Under the pieces are notes generated by a model. The model was not told the DNA's origin, did no database searches, and saw only the letters and a program-made list of their open reading frames with translations. Position numbers and translations under genes: made by a program. 64,000 nucleotides of DNA from a bacterium. GTDB lineage: Bacteria > Bdellovibrionota_G > JALEGL01. The stretch is from positions 1 through 64,000 of the forward strand of contig JALEGL010000003.1 of the NCBI GenBank assembly GCA_022763185.1, given 5' to 3'. Shown in pieces: positions 27,143-35,543 of this stretch. The first letter of the stretch is position 1, and every line of letters starts with the position of its first letter.

Positions 27143-27400
27143 TTAAGAGGCTAAAACAACGCTGACTTTCTTTTTGTCTTTACCTACACGGTCAAACTTA
27201 ACAACACCATCTGTTTTTGCAAAAATAGTATAATCTTTACCAAGGCCAACATTGTCACCAGGATGAATTTTGGTGCCTACTTGTCTTACAATAATATTGC
27301 CCGCTTTGACGCTTTGACCTGCATAAATTTTAACACCGCGTCGCTGACCCTGACTGTCGCGACCGTTTTTAGAACTACCACCAGCTTTTTTATGTGCCAT
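27143..27400 (-). CDS. rpmA: 50S ribosomal protein L27
   Basis: The 85-residue protein has the typical L27 N-terminus [20 protein letters not shown] and the core [19 protein letters not shown], then [20 protein letters not shown]. The N-terminal tail begins directly with the mature AHKK sequence, without the cleaved extension known in Firmicutes. L27 lies near the peptidyl-transferase centre. The gene follows rplU by 157 bp, and that space contains a copy of the double-hairpin repeat. SD AAGGAG lies just upstream on the minus strand. Confidence 0.97.
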   Translation of the reverse strand: MAHKKAGGSSKNGRDSQGQRRGVKIYAGQSVKAGNIIVRQVGTKIHPGDNVGLGKDYTIFAKTDGVVKFDRVGKDKKKVSVVLAS

Positions 27401-27415
27401 TTACTTTTTCTCCTT

Positions 27416-27461
27416 GGGGAAAACGCTTTTCCCCTCTTGACGAAAACGCGGTTTCCGTCAA
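27416..27461. repeat. Double-hairpin intergenic repeat, copy 1
   Basis: Hairpin 1 is GGGGAAAA-CGC-TTTTCCCC at 27416-27434. Hairpin 2 spans 27437-27461, with arms TTGACGAAAAC and GTTTCCGTCAA and one mismatch. The sequence then continues ATTCACCCC. Nearly the same 55-60 bp occur at 27931-27990, and a diverged copy with the same layout is at 41878-41924. This copy lies in the leader of rpmA, between it and rplU. Confidence 0.75.
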
Positions 27462-27557
27462 TTCACCCCTTTGCGGTCAACATCGATATAAAATCTCGTT
27501 TCCACGCTTCTGAAAAAAATCAGGGGGTATTTGTTAACATCGTATAACCTAAACTTA

Positions 27558-27869
27558 TTACCCTTCGATTGTTTTGATTTCTACTTGTGTATAGTTTTGT
27601 CTGTGCCCTTGCTTCTTCTTGTAGCCTTGTCTTCTTTTTTTCTTAAAGACGACAATTTTTTTGGCTTTTACTTGAGCACGAATTTCACCTGTAACAGTAG
27701 ATTTTAAGCCTTCACCTGTTTTTAAGGTTGCGCCATCAGACACAGCCAAGACTTGATTAAATTTCACTTCACTTCCAACTTCACCATCCAGCTTTTCAAT
27801 GGTGATAATTTCACCAGGGGTAGCTTTGAATTGGTGGTTTCCTACTTGTACTATCGCATATTTAGACAT
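27558..27869 (-). CDS. rplU: 50S ribosomal protein L21
   Basis: The protein has 103 residues when started at MSKYAIVQVGNHQF; this matches the L21 family length and N-terminus. An in-frame ATG at 27908 would add 13 residues and is less likely. The family core EVKFNQVLAVSDG and the basic C-terminal KKRRQGYKKKQGHRQNYT are present. It is a 23S rRNA-binding protein. It heads the rplU-rpmA-obgE-rsfS-rlmH block on the minus strand, divergent from the dcw operon. Confidence 0.96.
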   Translation of the reverse strand: MSKYAIVQVGNHQFKATPGEIITIEKLDGEVGSEVKFNQVLAVSDGATLKTGEGLKSTVTGEIRAQVKAKKIVVFKKKRRQGYKKKQGHRQNYTQVEIKTIEG

Positions 27870-27930
27870 AATCAGGCGACACATATGAGTCTTTTTCAGA
27901 CTTGTCAAGTGATTTGTTTTTTTTCTGAGA

Positions 27931-27976
27931 GGGAAAAACGCTTTTCCCCTCTTGACGAAAACGCGGTTTCCGTCAA
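27931..27976. repeat. Double-hairpin intergenic repeat, copy 2, with an extra hairpin
   Basis: Hairpin 1 is GGGAAAAACG-CTTTTCCCC at 27931-27949. Hairpin 2 at 27952-27976 is identical to that in copy 1. The shared sequence runs on through ATTCACCC and TTTGCG. A third perfect hairpin, GCAAGCG-CTTT-CGCTTGC, follows at 27994-28011. The copy lies in the rplU-mraZ divergent region, about 60-110 nt upstream of rplU. Confidence 0.75.
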
Positions 27977-28137
27977 TTCACCCTTTTGCGCTCGCAAGCG
28001 CTTTCGCTTGCTTGCTCGTTCTTCGGTAAAAATCAAGCTATATCAATATATAGAGGTAATAATTATTTCAAATTTAATTTATGAAGGCTTTAAACTGTTG
28101 AAATTGCGTTTGCATTGTGGATTTAAGCAAATTCTCT

Positions 28138-28166
28138 TTGACAAAAAGTTGGCGAAGACATACGAA
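28138..28166 (+). promoter_or_regulatory. Candidate dcw operon promoter
   Basis: TTGACA at 28138-28143 is a perfect -35 box. A 17-base spacer leads to TACGAA at 28161-28166, a weak -10. An alternative pair is TTGGCG (28149-28154) and TATAGT (28173-28178). Either one puts transcription start close to or inside the MraZ boxes. The rest of the 377-bp gap between rplU and mraZ holds the repeat copy and AT-rich DNA. Confidence 0.45.
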
Positions 28167-28195
28167 GTGGGATATAGTGGGACAAAGTGGAGTAT
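28166..28195 (+). promoter_or_regulatory. MraZ operator: three 10-bp-spaced TGGG-type boxes
   Basis: The boxes TGGGA (28168-28172), TGGGA (28178-28182) and TGGAG (28188-28192) sit exactly 10 bp apart, each preceded by AG. MraZ is known to bind direct TGGG repeats with five-base spacers at its own promoter. The third box is less perfect. The array overlaps the promoter, 55-80 bp before the mraZ start, as expected for autoregulation. Confidence 0.75.
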
Positions 28196-28246
28196 AGTCT
28201 CTACGGTGTGGTATGAAGTGTAACATTTTTTTGAAGAAAGGTAACT

Positions 28247-28687
28247 GTGTTTAGAGGGCAATACGAACATACGATAGATACCAAAGGTCGTGTCAGTGTG
28301 CCGTCTAATTTTAGGGATTTGATTCAGGAAAATTATAGCGAGGCTTTGGTGCTAACCCGTTTTAATGATTGTTTGGTGTGTTATCCCCAAGAAGAGTGGG
28401 ATGCTCTGGAAAAAAAGATTGCGCAATTGCCTCAGCTTAAGCCGGAGGTTCAGGTTTTTCAACGGTTTTTTCTTTCAGGAGCCAGCAATTGTCAGTTTGA
28501 TAAACAAGGGCGTATTTTGATTCCAGCCTTTTTGCGCCAGCATGCAGCAATAGAAAAAGAAGTGGTTTTTGTAGGGATGCTTAAAAAAATTGAATTATGG
28601 TCTAAAGATAGATGGGATAAAGCGTTTGCTGAATCTCAAGAAAAATTCAGTGCCATGAGTAGTGTGTTGTCGGATTTGGGGATTTAA
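28247..28687 (+). CDS. mraZ: Transcriptional regulator MraZ
   Basis: The 146-residue protein starts at GTG behind GAAAGG; the family N-terminus MFRGQYEHTIDTKGRVSVP is clear. Two AbrB-like half-domains are seen: DTKGRVSVP near residue 11 and DKQGRILIP near 86. MraZ forms a ring that binds repeated TGGG boxes and controls the dcw operon; three such boxes lie just upstream. It is the first gene of the operon and ends 2 bp before rsmH. Confidence 0.95.
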   Translation: MFRGQYEHTIDTKGRVSVPSNFRDLIQENYSEALVLTRFNDCLVCYPQEEWDALEKKIAQLPQLKPEVQVFQRFFLSGASNCQFDKQGRILIPAFLRQHAAIEKEVVFVGMLKKIELWSKDRWDKAFAESQEKFSAMSSVLSDLGI

Positions 28688-28689
28688 CG

Positions 28690-29616
28690 ATGGATAGATC
28701 AGCAGAACAAGTCTATGAAAGCCAGCATATTACAGTCTTACTTAAAGAAGCTGTGGAGTACTTAAACTGTGTTCCAGGAAAGCACTATCTAGATTTTACT
28801 TTTGGTGGAGGTGGCCACAGTGAGGCTATTTTAGAGCAAACTGCAGACTTGGGAACGGTGGATGCATTTGATAAAGACACTCAGGCTATAGCCAGTTATA
28901 AAAATAAAAACTTGCTGGGGAAAAGGCTGTTTTTGCATCATAAGACCATGAGTCAAGTTCCAGTTTGGCTCAATGAGCAGAAAAATTGGCAAAAATACGA
29001 TGGGGCATTGGTTGATTGCGGGGTTTCGTCCTTTCAACTTGATCATCCTGAGCGAGGTTTTTCTTATATGCACGACGGTCCATTGGATATGCGCATGGAC
29101 CATCAGAGTTCAATAACCGCTAAAGATTTAATTTTAAAGAGTTCAGAACAAGAGCTTAAGAGAATCATTAAAGATTATGGTGAAGAAAACTTTTCTGGCA
29201 GAATAGCCAGAACCATAAAAGAGAGACAAACGCAGTTATTCACTACCCAAGATTTGGTTGATTGTATTGTCAAAGCCATTCCTGATTTTATTAAGGGAAA
29301 AAAAAAGCAGGCAGTTTTGTCTCGAGTGTTTCAAGCTATTCGTATTGCTGTCAATGATGAAATGGGTGAAATCAAAGTTGTTTTAGACTATTTATGTGAA
29401 AACCTTAAAGCCATGGCAAGAATTGTGGTGATCACATTTCATTCTATTGAAGACAGGCTAGTCAAGCAGCTTTTTAAAGAAAAGGAAAAGCAAGGCTTCA
29501 TTAAACGTATCAATAAAAAGGTTATTGTCCCCAGTGAAGAAGAAATAGCAGTTAATCCGCGCTCAAGAAGCGCTAAAATGCGTGTTGTGGAATGTTTGGG
29601 CAGAGGTGAACAATGA
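28690..29616 (+). CDS. rsmH: 16S rRNA (cytosine-1402-N4)-methyltransferase RsmH
   Basis: The 308-residue protein has the AdoMet-binding motif DFTFGGGGHSEAIL. Further family motifs are DGALVDCGVSSFQLDHPERGFSY, GPLDMRMD, YGEENFSGRIARTI, RVFQAIRIAVNDE and HSIEDRLVK. It methylates C1402 in the ribosomal decoding centre. It is the second gene of the dcw cluster and overlaps ftsL by 4 bp. Confidence 0.96.
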   Translation: MDRSAEQVYESQHITVLLKEAVEYLNCVPGKHYLDFTFGGGGHSEAILEQTADLGTVDAFDKDTQAIASYKNKNLLGKRLFLHHKTMSQVPVWLNEQKNWQKYDGALVDCGVSSFQLDHPERGFSYMHDGPLDMRMDHQSSITAKDLILKSSEQELKRIIKDYGEENFSGRIARTIKERQTQLFTTQDLVDCIVKAIPDFIKGKKKQAVLSRVFQAIRIAVNDEMGEIKVVLDYLCENLKAMARIVVITFHSIEDRLVKQLFKEKEKQGFIKRINKKVIVPSEEEIAVNPRSRSAKMRVVECLGRGEQ

Positions 29617-29912
29617 AATTACTAGCGCATAAAAAGTTAATTGTGTTGGCTGCGCTGTTGATGACTTTATCGTTTTCTCTATTATATGTACGTTCAAGGT
29701 TTTTGTTGCTTGAGCTTAGTTATGAGGTGGGTCAATTAGAGCAGTCTTTGGCTAAAAAAGAAAACGAAAGAGACATTTTGCTTCTTGAGCTGGCAGTGCT
29801 TAAAAATCCAAAACGTATTACAAAAATTGCAAAAGAGAAGTTAAATCTTAACTCTTCAGTTCATCCAATCTCTGTAACCCTTAAAAACAGTGGGGGTGTG
29901 CATGACTTTTGA
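29613..29912 (+). CDS. ftsL: Cell division protein FtsL
   Basis: The 99-residue bitopic protein has a short cytoplasmic tail, one membrane helix (about 8-28) and a periplasmic coiled coil with a leucine zipper-like pattern (LEQSLAKKENERDILLLELA). It ends with the family-like NPKRITKIAKEKLNL motif. The assignment rests on this topology plus its place between rsmH and ftsI. It overlaps both neighbours. FtsL forms a complex with FtsB and FtsQ that activates FtsWI. Confidence 0.85.
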   Translation: MKLLAHKKLIVLAALLMTLSFSLLYVRSRFLLLELSYEVGQLEQSLAKKENERDILLLELAVLKNPKRITKIAKEKLNLNSSVHPISVTLKNSGGVHDF

Positions 29913-31842
29913 AAACAAACTTTTTAAGGCAAAAGTATTATTTGTTTTGAGTCTTTTCATGCTTTCGTTTGTAAGTCTAGTTGTGAGAAGTGTTCAACTG
30001 CACCTGTTTGCAGATGAAAGAATCGCCAATATGGGCCGGCAGAATAACCGTACCATACATTTGGCCACCAAAAGAGGAACTATTTTTGATCGTAAAGGAA
30101 GGACATTGGCGTTAAGTTTAAAAGTGCCATCCTATTTTGTGGACCCTCATATTTTTAAACCAACGCAAGCAGAAATTGAACAATTGGCCAGTTTATTTGG
30201 GGTAAGTTCTAGGAAGCTGTTGAAACGTGTCAAAAATGGTTCTCGGCGTTTTGCTTGGGTGAGTCGTTTTGCTAACCCAGAAATAGAAGAAAAAATTAAA
30301 GCGCTTGATATTGCTGGCTTACATTATGTCAGTGAGTGGAAACGATTTTACCCTGATAAAGAGTTAGCAGGACAAGTCTTGGGTTTTGTCGGTTATGAAG
30401 GTAAAGGTTTGGAGGGTATTGAGCGTTATTATGATGATCAGCTGGTCCAAGAAGAGCGCTCCATTGCCACCAAAAAAGATGGAAAAGGCAGAACAATATA
30501 CTCAGAAGTTGCTGCTGTAAGAGCAAAGAAACGCAGTACACACTTAGCCTTAAGTATTGATGCCAATTTACAGTATATTCTTGAAGAAAAATTAGCCATG
30601 GGTGCTCAAGAAACGAAAAGCGAATCGGCTGTGGGGGTGTTAATGGATCCTTACAGTGGTGAAGTTTTAGCTATGGCCTCTTATCCTCAGGTTAACCCGA
30701 ATCAATTTTCTCAATACCCAATGCAGCACTGGCGTAACCGAGCAGTTCAGGAAGTTTTTGAACCTGGATCTACATTTAAAATTTTTACCATGGCGGCAGC
30801 TTTGGAAAAAAAAGCGCTAAAACCCGATCAAATTTTTCACTGTGAAGAGGGGAGTTTAAATTTTGGCTCAAAAGCCATACGCAACTCCATTCAAAAAACA
30901 TGGCTAGATCCAGAGGGTATTTTAAAATATTCAAATAATGTGGGGTCAGCCAGAATAGGTTTGGATTTGGGTGCCCATAATTTATACAAAGCTATTGTTA
31001 ACTATGGTTTTGGTCAAAAAACTGGCTTAGATTTTCCTGGGGAACTGAATGGGCTGTTATCAAGATATAAATCTTGGCAACCTATGGATGTGGCCAATAT
31101 ATCTTTTGGTCAAGGTCTTGGTGTGACAGCTGTTCAAATGGTGTCAGCTGCGGCAAGCTTTGCCAATGGGGGCTATGCAGTTCAGCCAAGCATGTTGGTT
31201 AAATCAAAAGAAGAAATAAAGAAATCTAAAACTAAAATTATTTCAGATAAAACATTGGAGTTTATTCATAAATGGATGTTTGCCGTGACTCAAAAAGGCG
31301 GTACTGGATACAGAGCAAGAATCGATGGATTCAATGTTGCGGGTAAAACGGGGTCGGCACAGATTGTTGATAGCTCAACAGGCCGTTACTCCAATTCAGA
31401 TTTATTCAGTTCGTTCATTGGCTTTGCCCCTTTAGAAAAGCCAAAGTATGTTTTATTTATTGGCTATAAAAAACCAAAGCAATACCGTCATGGTGGAGAG
31501 CTAGCCGCACCTATATTTTCTGCAGTAATGTCAGAATCACTACAGTATGCTGGAGTTAAGCCAACACTTCAAGAAACAGACAATATGTTTATGATGGCTC
31601 AAGAAAAACCAGAAAATGATCATAAAAAAGACTCGATCATTGAAGGTAAAGATAATTTACAAAATTTAAAAGGTTTGTCTTTGCGTGAGGTCTTGTCTTG
31701 GGCATCTGGCCAAAACTTTGATGTTGAGATTATAGGGCATGGCAATGTTTACTCACAGCGCCCCGATCCAGGGTCGAGTATTGTGGATTTACACAAAGTT
31801 AAAGTCTACTTGTCATCAAGTTTAGGGGAAACTAAAATATGA
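29902..31842 (+). CDS. ftsI: Peptidoglycan transpeptidase FtsI (PBP3) with PASTA domain
   Basis: The protein has about 646 residues when started at ATG 29902, which follows a GGGGG stretch; a GTG at 29890 is possible. Order: membrane helix (about 10-32), PBP dimerisation domain (RGTIFDRKGRTLA), transpeptidase domain with S290-TFK (SxxK), SNN (SxN) and KTGS (KTG). A C-terminal PASTA domain covers about the last 60 residues (LSLREVLSWASGQNF). The PASTA domain is absent in E. coli FtsI but known in other phyla. It cross-links septal peptidoglycan and overlaps ftsL and murF. Confidence 0.94.
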   Translation: MTFENKLFKAKVLFVLSLFMLSFVSLVVRSVQLHLFADERIANMGRQNNRTIHLATKRGTIFDRKGRTLALSLKVPSYFVDPHIFKPTQAEIEQLASLFGVSSRKLLKRVKNGSRRFAWVSRFANPEIEEKIKALDIAGLHYVSEWKRFYPDKELAGQVLGFVGYEGKGLEGIERYYDDQLVQEERSIATKKDGKGRTIYSEVAAVRAKKRSTHLALSIDANLQYILEEKLAMGAQETKSESAVGVLMDPYSGEVLAMASYPQVNPNQFSQYPMQHWRNRAVQEVFEPGSTFKIFTMAAALEKKALKPDQIFHCEEGSLNFGSKAIRNSIQKTWLDPEGILKYSNNVGSARIGLDLGAHNLYKAIVNYGFGQKTGLDFPGELNGLLSRYKSWQPMDVANISFGQGLGVTAVQMVSAAASFANGGYAVQPSMLVKSKEEIKKSKTKIISDKTLEFIHKWMFAVTQKGGTGYRARIDGFNVAGKTGSAQIVDSSTGRYSNSDLFSSFIGFAPLEKPKYVLFIGYKKPKQYRHGGELAAPIFSAVMSESLQYAGVKPTLQETDNMFMMAQEKPENDHKKDSIIEGKDNLQNLKGLSLREVLSWASGQNFDVEIIGHGNVYSQRPDPGSSIVDLHKVKVYLSSSLGETKI

Positions 31843-33311
31843 TGAGCAAGCAGTCCTATTTACATGACCATGAACAGGCCATCATGAACGATAAGCGCTT
31901 GCGTGTAACAGTTGATTTCTCTGATGATTTTAAAAGCAGTGAACCCGTTAAGCGTATTTTTGCTAGAGCGCTTCCTGGTTCAATGCGGGGAGTCTGTATT
32001 GATAGTCGTGTGATTGAATCTGGCGATGTGTTTTTTGCAATTAAAGGTGAGTCTGGTGTTGATGGCCATGATTTTGCTCAAGACGCTTTAAATAAAGGTG
32101 CCTGTGCGATTGTTGTATCAAAGAAAGATGAAAGTATTGATCCAGAATTACAGTTGGAGGTTGACGATACACTTGTTGCGCTGCAAAAGTTTGCTACCGC
32201 ATGGAGAAAAGCTTGGGGGCAGACAGTGGTTGCCATTACCGGCTCTAATGGTAAAACCAGCACAAAGTATTTATGTTTTCAGATATTAAAAGCAAAATTT
32301 AAGATTACCCCACCGAGAAACTCATGGAATAATGCTTTAGGGGTTCCTTTGTCTTTGTTGTCTATTCAAAAAAATGATGACCTACATGTATTGGAACTGG
32401 GCATGAATCATCCAGGAGAGATCTATCCCTTAACGGCAATAGCCCAGCCGGATATTGCGGGGATAACCAATATTGGAAGAGCGCATATTGGTTTTTTTGA
32501 AAACATAGAAGGCATCGCACAAGAAAAAAAACAAATTTTGCGTTGGCTCAATGAAAACAAAAGTCAAACCGGTACAGCGATTATAAATCTTGATGATTCA
32601 AGGTTAGCACCTGTTGTTGAATCAAAAAACTATGGGTTTAAAAAGAAAAGTTTTTCTCTAGAGCATCGTGAGGCAGATGTTTACGTGCTAGATGAAAACC
32701 AAGAGCAAATGATTAATTATGGGAATAAGGGGCAGTTTAAAAATACTATACGTTTGTTGGGAAAGCATAACTTAAGTAATGTTTTGTTTGCGCTGTGTGT
32801 TGCAGATGTTCTGAATATTGATGCTGATTCAGTCAAAGATAGCTTGCCCAGTCTATATTTGCCTGCCTTAAGACAGGAAACCATAGTTTTGGCCAATGAT
32901 ATTGTGCTGTTGTTGGATTGTTACAACGCCAACTTAGACTCTACGTTGATTGCAATAAAAACACTAAGCAGTATGTCGCAGAAAAATAAAGTTCTTGTTT
33001 TGGGTGATATGGCTGAAAATGGAGTGTTTAGCCGAGAAAACCATCTATTGGTGGCTAAAGCCATTGCAAAAGAAAGCGCAATTAATACAATTTTATGCTT
33101 TGGCGATGAAACAAAAATTATTGCTGAATTTTTCAATGAAAATGAATCTAAACGATGCTTTCACTTTAATGAAAAAGAGCCGTTATTGAATAAGATAAAA
33201 CAAGAAATTCAAAAGGATATGGTAATTTTGTTCAAAGGTTCCAGAAGTAATGCTTTAGAAACTGTTGTAGCGGAATTACAAAAAAGCCCAAAATTCAGGA
33301 AGGTGGGATAA
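31839..33311 (+). CDS. murF: UDP-N-acetylmuramoyl-tripeptide--D-Ala-D-Ala ligase MurF
   Basis: The 490-residue protein has the ATP-binding motif TGSNGKTSTK (about 134-143), the Mur ligase core LELGMNHPGEI, NIGRAHIGFF and LGKHNLSN. The closing domain has DCYNANLDS and VLVLGDMAENG, both MurF-specific. The N-terminal tail of about 50 residues before GVCIDSRVIESGDVF is longer than usual. It adds D-Ala-D-Ala to the UDP-MurNAc tripeptide in the cytoplasm. It is the only Mur ligase in the cluster: murE, normally just before it, is missing. Confidence 0.94.
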   Translation: MMSKQSYLHDHEQAIMNDKRLRVTVDFSDDFKSSEPVKRIFARALPGSMRGVCIDSRVIESGDVFFAIKGESGVDGHDFAQDALNKGACAIVVSKKDESIDPELQLEVDDTLVALQKFATAWRKAWGQTVVAITGSNGKTSTKYLCFQILKAKFKITPPRNSWNNALGVPLSLLSIQKNDDLHVLELGMNHPGEIYPLTAIAQPDIAGITNIGRAHIGFFENIEGIAQEKKQILRWLNENKSQTGTAIINLDDSRLAPVVESKNYGFKKKSFSLEHREADVYVLDENQEQMINYGNKGQFKNTIRLLGKHNLSNVLFALCVADVLNIDADSVKDSLPSLYLPALRQETIVLANDIVLLLDCYNANLDSTLIAIKTLSSMSQKNKVLVLGDMAENGVFSRENHLLVAKAIAKESAINTILCFGDETKIIAEFFNENESKRCFHFNEKEPLLNKIKQEIQKDMVILFKGSRSNALETVVAELQKSPKFRKVG

Positions 33312-34384
33312 TGTTTTATCACTTGGTTGATTGGCTAGCATTAAATGAAACGGCATTTAGAGTTTTTCAATACATTTCATTTAGAGTGTTTCTTTCAATT
33401 TTAACCGCTTTAAGTATTTCTCTTTTTTTAGGGCCACCCATTATCCGTTATTTGAAGCGTAAGCAGGGACATGCCAGTAATGTGCGTGAAGATGTTCCCC
33501 AAAGTCATCAGAAAAAAAGCGGCACGCCTACCATGGGTGGAATGATGATTATTTTGTCTATTGTTTGTGCAAGTATCTTATGGGCAAGGCTAGATATTTA
33601 TTATATTTGGTTGATGTTGGCCTGTGTACTGTTTTTTGGGTTGATTGGCTTTATTGATGATACGTCTAAAGTAAAAAAAACCAAGGGAATGACAGCTAAA
33701 GTTAAGTTTATTTTTCAATGGTTATGTGCAGCTTTTTTTTCAATTGTCTTATGGAAACAGGGTTTTGATTTGAATTTGCAGGTTCCTTTTATAAAAGATC
33801 CCAATATTGTTTTACCGGTTGTATTGTTTATTATTTTTTCTTGTTTAGTCATTGTTGCTACGTCCAATGCGGTAAACTTAACAGACGGTTTGGATGGTCT
33901 AGCCATTGGGCCTATTTTAGTTGCTGCAGGATGTTTTTTAATTTTTTCTTATCTGGCAGGACATGATGAATTTTCAAGCTACTTAAACTTATACCCTGTT
34001 CCTGGTGCTGGGGAGCTGTGTGTTTTCTTTGGCGCCATGCTCGGGGCTGGCTTAGGGTTTTTATGGTACAATACGTATCCGGCTCAAGTATTTATGGGTG
34101 ATGTGGGCTCTTTATCTTTGGGGGCAAGTTTAGGTCTTGCAGCAGTTATTGTTAAGCAGGAATTGCTGTTGTTTTTGGTGGGTGGAATTTTTGTGCTTGA
34201 AACGGTCAGCGTTATTATTCAAGTCATCTCTTTTAAATTAACGGGTAAAAGAGTGTTTAAGATGGCACCTGTTCACCATCACTTTGAGCTTAAAGGCTGG
34301 GCAGAACCCAAGGTTATAGTAAGATTTTGGATCATTGCAATTGTTTTGGCATTGTTATCTCTAACCACATTGAAGTTAAGGTGA
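33311..34384 (+). CDS. mraY: Phospho-N-acetylmuramoyl-pentapeptide-transferase MraY
   Basis: The 357-residue integral membrane protein has about ten helices. Signature motifs: GTPTMGG, FIDDTSK, NLTDGLDGLAIGP (Mg binding), FMGDVGSLSLGA, and the histidine loop APVHHHFELKGW. It transfers phospho-MurNAc-pentapeptide to undecaprenyl phosphate and makes lipid I. Its start shares one base with the murF stop. In most bacteria murD follows; here ftsW follows after 4 bp. Confidence 0.97.
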   Translation: MFYHLVDWLALNETAFRVFQYISFRVFLSILTALSISLFLGPPIIRYLKRKQGHASNVREDVPQSHQKKSGTPTMGGMMIILSIVCASILWARLDIYYIWLMLACVLFFGLIGFIDDTSKVKKTKGMTAKVKFIFQWLCAAFFSIVLWKQGFDLNLQVPFIKDPNIVLPVVLFIIFSCLVIVATSNAVNLTDGLDGLAIGPILVAAGCFLIFSYLAGHDEFSSYLNLYPVPGAGELCVFFGAMLGAGLGFLWYNTYPAQVFMGDVGSLSLGASLGLAAVIVKQELLLFLVGGIFVLETVSVIIQVISFKLTGKRVFKMAPVHHHFELKGWAEPKVIVRFWIIAIVLALLSLTTLKLR

Positions 34385-34388
34385 GTCC

Positions 34389-35543
34389 ATGGCAAGTCGG
34401 GTAGCTAAACATATATCGAATCGTTTATCCAGCATGGATTATGTGCTGCTGATCAGCATTATAAGTCTGGTGTTTTTAGGAACAATAATGATTTATAGTG
34501 CATCCTCATTGCTGGCAGCAGAGAAGTATGGTTCAAGTGCATTTTTCTTAAGTCGACACCTTTTTGTTTTGGCATTAACGTTTTTGTTAATGCCAGCTGT
34601 TTACTTTATAAAAATTCATTGGTTAAAAAAGACAGCAACTTTGATGTTGCTGCTAATGATTGTTGGCCTAGTCTTAACCGTTTACACAGATCTAGGAGTC
34701 ACCATGAACTATGCAAAACGTTGGCTTAATTTAGGATTTATGCGCATACAGGTATCGGAGTTTTTAAAGCCAATATTAATTATTTATGTTGCCTCTTATC
34801 TTTCGCGTAAGAAAGATAAATTGCATTCTTTTTCAGATGGTTTGTTACCTTTGTTAATTATATTGGGTTTAATTGTTGCGTTAATGATGAAACAACCGGA
34901 CTTTGGTTCAACGGCAGTGATTGTTGCCAGTTGTGGCTTGATGATGTTTGTTGGAGGCGTGCGTATGTCACATCTTTTGGCCTTGTTGCTTGCTGGAATA
35001 GGCGGTGGCGCAGCTTTGATTGCAGGAGCACAGTATCGTTTGGATCGTTTAACAACATTTTTAAATCCATGGGATGATCCCAGTGGTAAAGGCTTTCAAA
35101 TTTTACAGTCTTTGGTGGCTTTTCAGCGAGGCGGTGCCTACGGGCAAGGTTTAGGGGATGGGTCACAAAAGTTACTGTACTTACCTGAAGCGCATACAGA
35201 TTTTATTTTCTCGGTTGTTGGAGAAGAGTTAGGTTTGGTTGGGTCATTGTTACTCATTTTCTTTTTTGTATGTTTTGTTGTGCAAGGATTAAAGCTATCG
35301 ATCAGGCTCAAAGATGATTTTGCCCGTTACATGGCGTTTGGTTTAACAGCGCTTATTGGCTTGGAAGCTGTATTAAATATGTCTGTGGTGATGGCTTTAT
35401 TACCGACCAAAGGCCTAACGCTGCCATTTATTAGCTATGGGCGGTCATCTTTGTTAGCCAGTCTATTTTGTGCAACATTATTGTTGTCACTTTCTTCTTC
35501 TGTGGGTTCTATACAACGTAATGCTAAAAAGGTGGTTGTATGA
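34389..35543 (+). CDS. ftsW: Peptidoglycan glycosyltransferase FtsW
   Basis: The 384-residue SEDS protein has about ten membrane helices. Family motifs: YAKRWLNLGFMRIQVSEFLKP, KQPDFGSTAV, YRLDRLTTFLNPWDDPSGKGFQ with the catalytic Asp region, LPEAHTDFIFSVVGEELG, and PTKGLTLPFISYGRSSLLAS. It polymerises septal glycan together with FtsI. The start lies 4 bp after mraY with GGTGAG ahead, and the gene overlaps murG by 4 bp. murD is absent from its usual place before it. Confidence 0.95.
   Translation: MASRVAKHISNRLSSMDYVLLISIISLVFLGTIMIYSASSLLAAEKYGSSAFFLSRHLFVLALTFLLMPAVYFIKIHWLKKTATLMLLLMIVGLVLTVYTDLGVTMNYAKRWLNLGFMRIQVSEFLKPILIIYVASYLSRKKDKLHSFSDGLLPLLIILGLIVALMMKQPDFGSTAVIVASCGLMMFVGGVRMSHLLALLLAGIGGGAALIAGAQYRLDRLTTFLNPWDDPSGKGFQILQSLVAFQRGGAYGQGLGDGSQKLLYLPEAHTDFIFSVVGEELGLVGSLLLIFFFVCFVVQGLKLSIRLKDDFARYMAFGLTALIGLEAVLNMSVVMALLPTKGLTLPFISYGRSSLLASLFCATLLLSLSSSVGSIQRNAKKVVV

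Noticed and set aside
27870-27908. Thirteen-residue N-terminal extension of L21
   Set aside because: L21 proteins begin at the MSKYAIVQ-type sequence; the extension is atypical.
27416-27990. CRISPR array
   Set aside because: Only two copies about 500 bp apart, with a gene between them and palindromic arms; no regular spacers.
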